Positions 21,836-30,102 of a DNA stretch of 64,000 nt are shown here, piece by piece. This DNA comes from Paenibacillus woosongensis. GTDB taxonomy: Bacteria; Bacillota; Bacilli; Paenibacillales; Paenibacillaceae. How positions within the stretch are numbered: position 1 is the stretch's first letter; the number at the start of each line of letters is the position of its first letter. A model generated the notes under the pieces. That model was not told where the DNA came from, ran no database searches, and worked only from the letters and a program-made list of their open reading frames with translations. Where the stretch lies: contig NZ_WNZW01000001.1 in the NCBI RefSeq assembly GCF_009725165.1, positions 806,001 through 870,000 on the forward strand. Direction: 5' to 3'. Made by a program: the position numbers and the translations under genes.

Positions 21836-22848
21836 CGTTTCTGCTCCCCTTCCCGCTTCCAAAAATTCGTGCCGGCAAACACCTGCTCCTTCCTCAGCGC
21901 CTCCGGCTCCGTCTCAAAGCAGCCTGCCCACGATACCCGCTGCAAGCGCAGCAACCCAGCCTGATCACCGCCATATTCCTCGTAGCAGACGGTCTTCTCA
22001 TTCGCTGGATCGTTCCAGTTATCCCAGCCGTGCGGATGAATATGCTCGCCCAGCACACAATGTACAAATGCGGTTTTGGCAAATTCCCGCCACGGTCTCC
22101 CCAGGTATACATTATTGACGCCCGGAGCAGCGGTCAGGAAACAGCGGTCAAACACGTAGCCATACTCCTGTCCTTGCGGCGTAGAGGCAGCCGTGACATA
22201 ACCCGGCTGATCCTCGAAATGGCGCAGGCTTCTAATCTCGCAGCCCTCAAAATAAGCCGCCGCTCCGCCAAAAATAAAATCCACAGTCCCCTCGATATAG
22301 CAATGCTGATACAACTGACGGTAGTTCGCATGATGCTCCCTGAGCGGAATGCCGCCGAATTCCGCCCTTTCTCGGGGTGCCGGCGGCAGCGGGCCCGTAA
22401 ACAGCGTATCCTGATGGCCCTTGAAGGAGCAGTTCCTGAACACGGCCTTGTCGCAATGCGCATAGACGGCTACCGCCTGCCCGATGTCCGGTCCTTGTCC
22501 GGCCGTATTCGACACCACAATATTTTCAAGGACTAAATCGCTGCCGCCTAGAAACAAGGTCGGTGTCCCGAAGGTTTCGATTCGCTCGCCATGTTCGTCC
22601 AGCTGTTGGGCATATTTTTTGCCTGTGATTTCGACATGTCCAAGGCCAATGATTCGTAAATGCGAACGATAGATAAGCACATTCTCTTCATATATACCCG
22701 ACATGATATACAGCGTTTGAACCGTGTCCGCATTTCGCTGTCCCGGCAGCTCCAGGAAATCGATCGCCGCCTGGATGCTCTGGAAATGACAGATGGATTG
22801 TTTCCCTACAATAATATGTTTGGATACTTGCCCTGAAATTGGAGCCAT
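21832..22848 (-). CDS. Pectinesterase, carbohydrate esterase family 8
   Basis: 338 aa. It starts one base after the upstream esterase stop. A right-handed beta-helix carries the CE8 signatures: GHQDTLFTG with the catalytic acid Asp (about 147), GTVDFIFGG with the nucleophile Asp (about 192), and LGRPWREFAKT with the substrate-binding Arg/Trp (about 250). The family removes methyl esters from homogalacturonan, giving acidic pectin that polygalacturonase can cut. There is no recognisable signal peptide, which suggests action on imported methylated oligomers or non-classical export. The GH43 remnant is translationally coupled downstream. Confidence 0.93.
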   Translation of the reverse strand: MAPISGQVSKHIIVGKQSICHFQSIQAAIDFLELPGQRNADTVQTLYIMSGIYEENVLIYRSHLRIIGLGHVEITGKKYAQQLDEHGERIETFGTPTLFLGGSDLVLENIVVSNTAGQGPDIGQAVAVYAHCDKAVFRNCSFKGHQDTLFTGPLPPAPRERAEFGGIPLREHHANYRQLYQHCYIEGTVDFIFGGAAAYFEGCEIRSLRHFEDQPGYVTAASTPQGQEYGYVFDRCFLTAAPGVNNVYLGRPWREFAKTAFVHCVLGEHIHPHGWDNWNDPANEKTVCYEEYGGDQAGLLRLQRVSWAGCFETEPEALRKEQVFAGTNFWKREGEQKR

Positions 22849-22849
22849 T

Positions 22850-23740
22850 CTACAAATGCTCCGCTAAAAATTTCTGCCAGGCTACCCGCATTTCCAGCGT
22901 CTCCATATGCCCGGCGCTGGAAATGAACGGCTGCCAATGCTTGGCTTTGCCTGCGGCCTGATAGGCCTCATACAGTCCGTCGGCTAGATACTCAACGCCC
23001 TCAATCGGAGTCATCCGGTCGTTGCGCCCGACCATGCTCATACGGGCCCGCGGCACGATAAGCTTCTGAATATCTAGAGTCTTGAAATGCTTCAGCAGGC
23101 CCGGCACGTACGAATAGAACCCATGATGATCCAGGCCCCGCTTGGCAATCAGCGTCTCCGCATCTACTTGCCCGCAGATGTCGATCGCGACCTTGATCCG
23201 CTCATCGAGGGCCGCGAGCCACCATGACATCATGGCCCCCATCGACATTCCCATCGTTGCGATGCGGGAAGCGTCGATATCCTCGCGGTGGCACATGTAA
23301 TCGACCATGCGCATATTGTCGTAAATCATCATGCCCCACATTACCCTGCCCCGCCACAGCATTTCCTTGACAAGCTCGCTCTCTTTTTTACCGCCGCGTT
23401 CATTGAAGCCCCACATGTCGATGCAGCAGGCTGCGTATCCCATTCCCGTAAGAACCTTCGCAAACGAAGGCTCCTGCAGATAGTGGCTGCTCTTAATAAA
23501 TTCCTTGCGGCCCCGCTCATAATCCCCGCCATGGGAATGGTTGACGACAACGAGCGGGAACGGCCCTTCTCCATGTAAAGGTTTAGCCACATAAGCGGGT
23601 ACTTGTTCGATTCCATTCAGGTCGAGCACCAAAGATTCCAGCAAGTAGCCGTCGTACTCCTCCTGGGTCAATACCGTCGCCGTAATCGGCTTATTGACGG
23701 GCAGGTCCCCCAGCAATCCTCTTAATCGCTCACGTGTCAT
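22850..23740 (-). CDS. Alpha/beta hydrolase, probable acyl esterase of the pectin operon
   Basis: 296 aa. The start ATG follows GAGGTGAAGCGTT. The alpha/beta-hydrolase fold has oxyanion region VVNHSHGGDYERG, nucleophile elbow GMSMG (Ser about 163), acid Asp in VGRNDRMTP (about 240) and His in SSAGHMET (about 275). It resembles the dienelactone-hydrolase/acetyl-xylan-esterase group often found beside GH28 and GH105 genes. Sitting between polygalacturonase and pectinesterase, it most likely deacetylates pectic oligomers (inference); the exact substrate cannot be read from sequence. No signal peptide is present. Confidence 0.8.
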   Translation of the reverse strand: MTRERLRGLLGDLPVNKPITATVLTQEEYDGYLLESLVLDLNGIEQVPAYVAKPLHGEGPFPLVVVNHSHGGDYERGRKEFIKSSHYLQEPSFAKVLTGMGYAACCIDMWGFNERGGKKESELVKEMLWRGRVMWGMMIYDNMRMVDYMCHREDIDASRIATMGMSMGAMMSWWLAALDERIKVAIDICGQVDAETLIAKRGLDHHGFYSYVPGLLKHFKTLDIQKLIVPRARMSMVGRNDRMTPIEGVEYLADGLYEAYQAAGKAKHWQPFISSAGHMETLEMRVAWQKFLAEHL

Positions 23741-23751
23741 AACGCTTCACC

Positions 23752-25113
23752 TCATTCAATAATATTGTCGTTGGAAGGTGCGACTGTAACTTGCTCAACC
23801 AGCTTCTCAGGCTTGCTGGTGTTTCTGGATTCACACTGCGTGATCTCCACATTTTCGCCGTTCTCGATATAGAAGGCCGTACCTTCATGGTTCTCGATCG
23901 TAACGCGGTTAAAGCGAATATCTCTTACGTTTCCTAGATAAAAGCCGCGGCGCTGCATTTTATCGATGCCTGCCATCATCGCGGGATAACCTGGAATCGC
24001 ATCCGTTGCCATGGAAATATCAATATCGTTGAATGTGATTTCTGAGATGTATTGCTCAGCAAGTCCATACAGGAAGCCGGCTGCGGCATGAACGTTCCGG
24101 GCCGTAATATTCGCGAAATGAATGCGGCGGAAGCACGGAGTTTCCTCTGTGACCGGGTAAGGATGTTTATCCCATACATATTTCTCCTTGCCGCGAGGTC
24201 CGCAGAAATAATACAGGTTCAGCTTGATTGGACAGATCACATCTTCCATGACAATGTTGCTGATGCGAATGTCTTCAACAATTCCACCGCGTCCTCGCCT
24301 GGATTTGAGCCGAATGCCCCGATCCGTCTGCTTAAACGTGCAGTTGCTGATCGTGACGTTGCGAATATTTCCGCTCATCTCGCTTCCGAGCACGACGGCG
24401 CCATGACCATGAACCATCGTGCAGTTGGTAATCGTGATGTTCTCGCATGGCACGCGCTCCGCCGTATCTTCGGTTCCGGCCTTAATCGCAATGCAATCGT
24501 CGCCAACGTCGATATTGCAGTTGCTAATGCGCACGTTCGTGCATGACTCCGGGTTAATGCCGTCCGTATTGGGCGAATCCGCCGGATTATAGATCGAGAC
24601 ATTGTCCACGGTGACATCATAGCAGCAAATCGGATTTACGGTCCAGCTTGGGGAATTCCGGATGTTCACATCCTTGATCGTTACCCGGCGGCAGTTATAG
24701 AAGCCAATTGTCGTTGGCCGCGGATACTCCAGCTCCTCCGGTCTGTTCCGGTGCTTATCCCACCACGGCTGTCCGTTCCCTTCGATCGTCCCGCTTCCGG
24801 TAATCGATACATTCTGCGCATCGAAGCCGTTAATGCAAGGCGCATGCACCTGCCGCTTTACGCCTTCCCATCGCGATTCCACGGCCGGAAAATCATCCGG
24901 GTTCGTGCTAAATGATAACACGGCCCCTGGATTCAATCGCAATTCTATATTGCTTGTCAGAAAAATAGCTCCGGTCAAAAACGTGCCCGCCGGCACATAT
25001 ACCGTTCCACCTCCAGCTTCGCTGGCCGCGGCAACCGCTTTGGCAATGGCCTCTGTCGCGAGTATCCCGCTATCCCGCTGCGCCCCGTAATCTACAATGT
25101 TATATACATGCAT
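23752..25113 (-). CDS. Polygalacturonase, glycoside hydrolase family 28
   Basis: 453 aa. The start ATG is 9 nt after GGGAG. The pectate-lyase-like beta-helix begins at the N-terminus (YNIVDYGAQRDS). The four GH28 signatures are present: NTDGINPESC (about 184), GDDCIAIKAG with the paired Asp (about 204), HGHGAVVLGSEMSG with the His (about 235), and RLKSRRGRGG (about 270). It hydrolyses alpha-1,4 galacturonosyl bonds; the lack of a signal peptide and its size suit an intracellular exo-acting enzyme on imported oligogalacturonides. It is co-transcribed with GH105 upstream and the esterase 11 bp downstream. Confidence 0.93.
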   Translation of the reverse strand: MHVYNIVDYGAQRDSGILATEAIAKAVAAASEAGGGTVYVPAGTFLTGAIFLTSNIELRLNPGAVLSFSTNPDDFPAVESRWEGVKRQVHAPCINGFDAQNVSITGSGTIEGNGQPWWDKHRNRPEELEYPRPTTIGFYNCRRVTIKDVNIRNSPSWTVNPICCYDVTVDNVSIYNPADSPNTDGINPESCTNVRISNCNIDVGDDCIAIKAGTEDTAERVPCENITITNCTMVHGHGAVVLGSEMSGNIRNVTISNCTFKQTDRGIRLKSRRGRGGIVEDIRISNIVMEDVICPIKLNLYYFCGPRGKEKYVWDKHPYPVTEETPCFRRIHFANITARNVHAAAGFLYGLAEQYISEITFNDIDISMATDAIPGYPAMMAGIDKMQRRGFYLGNVRDIRFNRVTIENHEGTAFYIENGENVEITQCESRNTSKPEKLVEQVTVAPSNDNIIE

Positions 25114-25215
25114 CTGCTCTCGCTCCCATTATTATGCTATCGTCTTAGATACATAAGGACCTGATACCCTGCGTTTCCAGAGAATCAAGTCCTGCTGCAA
25201 TGAAGATCGTTGCCA

Positions 25216-26313
25216 TTAATCGTTAATTAAGGACTGCATCTCAACACAGGCCATAACCAGGGCGCCTACCCCGTGCAAATCGTTATTTACTTTTGGACGG
25301 GTGACGTAATTTTCGTAATCCCCGGCAGAGGTGCCAATGCAAATATCCGGTAAAATCAATCTTCCCTGTTCATCCTGCTGCAGCACGCTGATCAAGCCCT
25401 TGTAACCTTTTTGGGCTGCAGCCAGAGCTTTCTCCCCGGAAATTCCCAGCTTAACGGCCTTCGCAATCGCATACACGAATAAACACGAACCCGAAGTTTC
25501 AAGCCAGTTATCAGACATATGGCCCTTATCGACGACCTGATACCATAACCCGCTTTCTTCATCTTGATAGCGAATCAGCGCTTCTACGAAATCACCTAAC
25601 ACAGGAATCAGCTCTGCACGCCCCGGATGGTCTGCCGGCAGCAGATCCATAAACTGGGCCAGGGCAAGACCGTACCATCCCAGCGACCGGCTCCAAAATT
25701 CAGGAGAGCATCCTGTCTCCGGATCGGCCCACGGCATGCGGCGGCTTTCGTCCCAAGCATGATACAGGAGACCGGTCGCCTCATCCTTCATATGCTTGCG
25801 CATTAATCTCTCTTGATGAAGCACCGTATCCCGCAGACCAGTCTCGCCATAGGCGTTGGCATACTTCAAGGAGAATACGCCGGCCATGTACAGTCCGTCC
25901 AGCCACATTTGGTAAGGATATTTATCCTTGTGCCAGAAGCCGCCCTCCGAGGTCTGGTTGATGGTCAACAGCAAATTCCTCAGCTTCTCCGCCGCGATCC
26001 GGTATTTCTCCTGTCCCGTTCTTTCGTGAAGATTGAACAGCAGCAGCCCTGCCTGCATGGCATCCAGCTCATCCCGCTGAAAGTACAAATTGCCGTACTC
26101 ATCCACAAGATCGTCTACATATTCCTGAATGTAATCGACGTAACGATCTTCCCGAACCGTTTCCCACAGCAGCTCCATGCCGCACAGGAATACACCTTGA
26201 TGGTAATGCCAGCGGTGAGCTGGGGGAAGTTCCCCCGCCTTATAGGTGTCCATTAAGGAATCACATGCTTTTTTGGCCCAATCCAGCGGCGCAGCCGATA
26301 CATTTACAGTCAT
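25216..26313 (-). CDS. Unsaturated rhamnogalacturonyl/galacturonyl hydrolase, GH105
   Basis: 365 aa. The start ATG follows GGAGGGAGCTTAGAA. An (alpha/alpha)6-barrel protein of the YteR/YesR family with RWHYHQGVFLCGMELLW, the catalytic-Asp region YPYQMWLDGLYMAGVF (about 130-145), and SPEFWSRSLGWYGLALAQ. The family hydrates the 4,5-double bond of unsaturated uronic acids left by pectate or rhamnogalacturonan lyases and frees the sugar. It is cytoplasmic, with no signal peptide. Its presence implies that a lyase and the KduI/KduD steps exist elsewhere in the genome, since none is in this window. Confidence 0.92.
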   Translation of the reverse strand: MTVNVSAAPLDWAKKACDSLMDTYKAGELPPAHRWHYHQGVFLCGMELLWETVREDRYVDYIQEYVDDLVDEYGNLYFQRDELDAMQAGLLLFNLHERTGQEKYRIAAEKLRNLLLTINQTSEGGFWHKDKYPYQMWLDGLYMAGVFSLKYANAYGETGLRDTVLHQERLMRKHMKDEATGLLYHAWDESRRMPWADPETGCSPEFWSRSLGWYGLALAQFMDLLPADHPGRAELIPVLGDFVEALIRYQDEESGLWYQVVDKGHMSDNWLETSGSCLFVYAIAKAVKLGISGEKALAAAQKGYKGLISVLQQDEQGRLILPDICIGTSAGDYENYVTRPKVNNDLHGVGALVMACVEMQSLIND

Positions 26314-26378
26314 TTCTAAGCTCCCTCCATGTTAACAATATCCTTTTGCTCTAAGCTGAAACGGCAAGATAACATGAA

Positions 26379-27254
26379 TTATCCTTTCATCGAACCCAGC
26401 AATGCTCCTTTGGCAAAATGCTTTTGCAGGAACGGATACACCATCAGAATCGGCAAAGTGGCCACGACGATAACCGCCATTTTAATCGTCTGGTCTGGCG
26501 GCGGCACGACGCCGTCCAGCGTAGCGCTATGATCCAGGCCGCTGGCCAGGACGACAATTTGTCTGAGCAGGACCTGAATCGGCCATTTTGCGCTGTCATC
26601 CAGGTACAGAATCGCCGTTAAGTAGGTGTTCCAATAAGTAACCGCGTAGAACAATGAAATCGTCGCCATCGCCGGCATGGATAAAGGCAGTACAATTTTG
26701 AACAGAATGCCGAAATCGTTACAGCCGTCAATTTTGGCTGATTCCTCAAGCCCTTCCGGTATATTCTGAAAAAAGTTTTTGAGAATAATCATGTTAAATG
26801 CACTGATTGCCGACGGAATAATCAATGCAGCATACGTATCGATCATGCCCAGTTCTTTAACGACCAGGAACGTAGGAATCAATCCGCCATGGAATAACAT
26901 TGTAAATACGACCATGAAGTTCACGACCTTGCGCCCGTCCAAGTCCCGGCGCGCTAGCCCATAAGCCATTAAAGACGTCAGAAACATACTGACCAGGGTT
27001 CCAACCAGCGTCACTCCGATGGATACGCCCATCGCCTTAAAAATCGTATTCGTGGAAAATATAAATTTATACGCCTCGAAACTCCAAACCTTGGGAATCA
27101 GCACGAATTTACTGGCCGCCAATTCCGCGCTCGTGGTAAATGATCCTGCTACAACGTGAATAAAAGGAAGCACCGTAATCAAAGCGATGATCGCTAATAG
27201 CGTAAAGTTAAGGGCAGCAAACAGCCTGCCGGTGAAAGATCTATCTTCTACCAT
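26379..27254 (-). CDS. ABC transporter permease, LplC/YtcP type
   Basis: 291 aa. The start ATG follows GGGAGGAATTGAA. Six membrane spans are predicted (first about 12-33: LLAIIALITVLPFIHVVAGS), with the EAA-loop motif GLEESAKIDGCNDFGILFKI near residue 180 and a C-terminal end ending KHFAKGALLGSMKG, typical of this CUT1 subgroup that serves pectic and other complex oligosaccharides. It pairs with the permease upstream (21 bp apart). Confidence 0.93.
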   Translation of the reverse strand: MVEDRSFTGRLFAALNFTLLAIIALITVLPFIHVVAGSFTTSAELAASKFVLIPKVWSFEAYKFIFSTNTIFKAMGVSIGVTLVGTLVSMFLTSLMAYGLARRDLDGRKVVNFMVVFTMLFHGGLIPTFLVVKELGMIDTYAALIIPSAISAFNMIILKNFFQNIPEGLEESAKIDGCNDFGILFKIVLPLSMPAMATISLFYAVTYWNTYLTAILYLDDSAKWPIQVLLRQIVVLASGLDHSATLDGVVPPPDQTIKMAVIVVATLPILMVYPFLQKHFAKGALLGSMKG

Positions 27255-27275
27255 TTCAATTCCTCCCGTAGCATA

Positions 27276-28241
27276 TCAATAGACGCCTTCTTCTCCCATT
27301 TTCTTAGAGATTTTGTTTACAGTCATGACCAGAATGAGGCCGATGACGGATTTAAAGAAGCCGATCGCCGTACTGTAGCTGAACTGACCTTGTCTTAAAC
27401 CTGCAGTGTAAACATACGTATCGATAATCTCCGCAACTTCTCTGTTCATGGAATTGAGCAGCAAGTAGACGTGTTCGAATCCCAAATCGAGAACGGAACC
27501 AATTTTCAAAATAAAGAGAGTAATAATAACGCCCCGAATAGCCGGGATCGTAATGTGCCAAATTTGTCTCAGTCGTCCGGCACCGTCCATGCGAGCCGCT
27601 TCATACAGCCCTGGGTCGATTGCCGCGATCGAAGCCAGGTAAATGATCGTTCCCCAGCCTGCTTCTCTCCAGATCACCTGGATGATGTACATCGGTCTAA
27701 ACCAGCTCGGGTTTAGCAGAAAGTTGATTTTTTCAAATCCAAAAAAGACAAGCAAATCATTGATAATCCCTCCGTCCATCGTGACCATGACAAATGAAAT
27801 GGAAACGACGATAACCCACGACATAAAATGGGGGATATAGAGGAGCGACTGGAAAATTCGTTTGAAGAAGTTCCCTCTGAGCTCATTCAACATTAATGCA
27901 AGGATGATTGGTATTGGAAAGTATATAAAAATATTCAATCCGAATAGAACAATGGTATTCTTCAAAATGTTTAGAAAATCCGGTTCGCTGAACAGCCTGT
28001 TGAAATGCTTCATGCCTACCCAGTTGCTTCCCATGATGCCGTTGTAGGGCTTATAATCCTGGAATGAAATGATAAGTCCGTACATGGGCAGGTATTTGAA
28101 AATGATAAAGTACAGCAAGCCCGGCGCAATCATGACATAGAGCCATCGATTTCTCCATATTCGTTTTCTAACTTCATTTTTGCTCCTCGAAGCCTCAGGT
28201 ACCGGTTGAGCTGTACTTGCCTGTGCGGTGACTTCCTGCAT
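27276..28241 (-). CDS. ABC transporter permease, LplB/YteP type
   Basis: 321 aa from the ATG at 28241 behind GAAAGGAAGAAGAAC; the open frame continues upstream to 28322 but that part lacks a ribosome site. A soluble N-terminal tail precedes the first span (about 34-53: YVMIAPGLLYFIIFKYLPMY). The EAA-loop motif is GLYEAARMDGAGRLRQIWHI (about 215). It is the larger permease half of the oligosaccharide importer; no ATPase gene is nearby, as usual for MsmX-dependent systems. Confidence 0.92.
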   Translation of the reverse strand: MQEVTAQASTAQPVPEASRSKNEVRKRIWRNRWLYVMIAPGLLYFIIFKYLPMYGLIISFQDYKPYNGIMGSNWVGMKHFNRLFSEPDFLNILKNTIVLFGLNIFIYFPIPIILALMLNELRGNFFKRIFQSLLYIPHFMSWVIVVSISFVMVTMDGGIINDLLVFFGFEKINFLLNPSWFRPMYIIQVIWREAGWGTIIYLASIAAIDPGLYEAARMDGAGRLRQIWHITIPAIRGVIITLFILKIGSVLDLGFEHVYLLLNSMNREVAEIIDTYVYTAGLRQGQFSYSTAIGFFKSVIGLILVMTVNKISKKMGEEGVY

Positions 28242-28371
28242 GTTCTTCTTCCTTTCTGTTTCATATTGGTGCAAGGCTGCGCAGCTCTTAGGAATAGAAG
28301 AGGCTGTTGAGTGTATCAACAACCTTTTCTACTTCCATTTATAGCTAGCCTAACTGGCCTTGGCCAAATTC

Positions 28372-29913
28372 TTATTTCTTGTATGCAGCGTTGTACTCTT
28401 CGATGATTTTATCCCCGCCCCGCTTCTTCCAGTTCTCAACTTCTTTCTCAAAACCGGCTTTATCGATTTGGCCGTACATATATTTGTAGGTTGCGTCCGT
28501 AATGATCTGCTGCAGTTCGACGCCTTTCTCCGTATACGTAGCGGAATCAAGCGGTGCCGTTGGGTCTGGAACGCCTACCTTCACGTTCTCCAAGAGAAGC
28601 TCTTCAGCATGAATTCTGCCTGGCAGCGTGTTATAAGCTTCGTACATGCCGTTCGTCTCGGATTCGCCGATGAGGCTGTCCTTGTAGCCTTTGACTTCTC
28701 TTTCGATCAATTCCTTATCGTCCGTTGGCTTGGCTTTGCCGTCTTCAACGGTATAGTGAACGCCTTCAATGCCCCAGAACATCAGGTTGGCAATTTCCGG
28801 TGTCATCATTTTGTCGAAGAAGGCAAGGATTTTCTTCAATTCAGCCTCATCTTTGATTGCGCTTTTCGGGAACAGAACTACGTTGTTATACCCAGGGATC
28901 ATCCATTGGGCAAACTTTCCGTCCGGCCCGGCCACCATACTGTGCGTATCCACGACAGCTTCCGGAACGTTTTTGATGAGGTCTTTGTGCAAGGAGTCGA
29001 TATCCTGCATGGAACCGCCGATATAAAGGCCCGCTTTACCGCTGGTGAACATTTTAACGGCATCCGTTTTACTTGTTGCCGCGAAGTCCTGGTTCATATA
29101 ACCGCCATCGCGAAGCTTCTTGAAGAAGTCCATCGTGTCGATATATTGCGGGAATGTAAATTCAGGCTGCAGCTGGCCGTCTTTCTCTCCCCAGCCGTTC
29201 GGTGTTCCGAACCAGGAGGATACGGTTTTGAACGCGCCATAGATCAATTCGTTCCGGTCAACGACTCCGATCGTATCCTTAACATTGTTGCCATCCGGAT
29301 CTTGTTCTGTAAACGCTTTCGCCATTTCGAACAATTCATCGACATTAGCCGGAGCAGCCAGATTCAATTTGTCCGCCCAGTCTTTACGATAGATAATGCC
29401 TTGACGGGCCAGCGGTCTGCCGATGTACAGAGAGTACAGCTTACCTTCGACCTTCGTATTATTGAGAATTTCCGGCTTCAGCTTGCTCAGATTAGGAAAC
29501 TCGCTGAGGTAAGGCCCGATCTCCCAGAATTGTCCGTCTTTAATCGCATCCTTCATTTGAATGAAGGTTGTTTGGTTTTTCAAATAAGTCACTTGCGGCA
29601 GGGAACCCGTTGCAAAGGAAGAGTTCAGTTTCTCTTCATAAGTGTCTGCCGGGAAAAATTGATACGTTAATTTCGTGTTCGTCAATTTTTCTAATTCATT
29701 TTTAATGGTGTCTGGCGGTGTCTCTGAAGTATTAAGTGGAAGCATAATCTTGATTTCCGTCGGTGCATCCGATTCGGCGCCTTTCGACGTATCGCCCCCT
29801 GTTGCCGGTGCTGTCGGAGCTGCTTTGTCGTTGCCGCCACAGGCTGTCAGCATTACGCTTAGTGTCAGCAGTACCGCTAACATGATGGAGAAGGATTTTT
29901 TCTTCATAACCAT
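28372..29913 (-). CDS. Solute-binding lipoprotein of the pectin-oligosaccharide ABC transporter
   Basis: 513 aa from the ATG at 29913, 5 nt after GGAGG; an ATG at 29925 overlaps the ribosome site. The signal peptide ends at lipobox LTAC. A Gly/Ala/Pro linker leads to the large LplA/YtcQ-type binding domain. The stretch EQDPDGNNVKDTIG looks like an EF-hand-like calcium loop, common in this subfamily. It is first of the transporter block, 130 bp before the permeases, and clearly paralogous to the next lipoprotein gene at 30103. Ligand by context: oligogalacturonide or rhamnogalacturonan oligomers (inference). Confidence 0.92.
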   Translation of the reverse strand: MVMKKKSFSIMLAVLLTLSVMLTACGGNDKAAPTAPATGGDTSKGAESDAPTEIKIMLPLNTSETPPDTIKNELEKLTNTKLTYQFFPADTYEEKLNSSFATGSLPQVTYLKNQTTFIQMKDAIKDGQFWEIGPYLSEFPNLSKLKPEILNNTKVEGKLYSLYIGRPLARQGIIYRKDWADKLNLAAPANVDELFEMAKAFTEQDPDGNNVKDTIGVVDRNELIYGAFKTVSSWFGTPNGWGEKDGQLQPEFTFPQYIDTMDFFKKLRDGGYMNQDFAATSKTDAVKMFTSGKAGLYIGGSMQDIDSLHKDLIKNVPEAVVDTHSMVAGPDGKFAQWMIPGYNNVVLFPKSAIKDEAELKKILAFFDKMMTPEIANLMFWGIEGVHYTVEDGKAKPTDDKELIEREVKGYKDSLIGESETNGMYEAYNTLPGRIHAEELLLENVKVGVPDPTAPLDSATYTEKGVELQQIITDATYKYMYGQIDKAGFEKEVENWKKRGGDKIIEEYNAAYKK

Positions 29914-29980
29914 TTTGACCTCCATTTGACTTATTGTGTTTACATGTTCAACAGTACAGCTTAACCGCAGTTACGAATAC

Positions 29981-30030
29981 AATCATTTGTTCATAAACGC
30001 CGGTATATCAAGGAATCTGAACAAATGATT
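29981..30030. promoter_or_regulatory. 13-bp inverted repeat upstream of the transporter operon, probable operator
   Basis: A perfect 13-bp inverted repeat, AATCATTTGTTCA (29981-29993) and TGAACAAATGATT (30018-30030), with a 24-bp spacer. It lies 68 bp upstream of the binding-protein start and downstream of the previous gene's terminator. AAATGATTAT recurs at 31744-31753, in the control region shared by the AraC sensor-regulator and the second lipoprotein gene, so that regulator is the likely binder. Confidence 0.55.
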
Positions 30031-30057
30031 ATCGACGTCATAAGAGAGAAATTCCAC

Positions 30058-30090
30058 ATAAAAAAACCACTGCGTTAATGACGCAGTGGT
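30058..30090 (-). terminator. Rho-independent terminator after the second lipoprotein gene
   Basis: A 10-bp perfect stem ACCACTGCGT / ACGCAGTGGT with loop TAATG is followed on the minus strand by seven T. It ends the 30103 gene, so the operon starting at 29913 must have its own promoter. Confidence 0.9.
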
Positions 30091-30102
30091 CGCTTGCCGG
30101 CC

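Noticed and set aside
27465..27500. TTCGAATCC as a tRNA T-loop
   Set aside because: It is inside a permease gene and no tRNA arms pair around it.
28360..29670. 436-codon plus-strand frame opposite the binding-protein gene
   Set aside because: Mirror of the lipoprotein gene; the minus strand has ribosome site, lipobox and family likeness.
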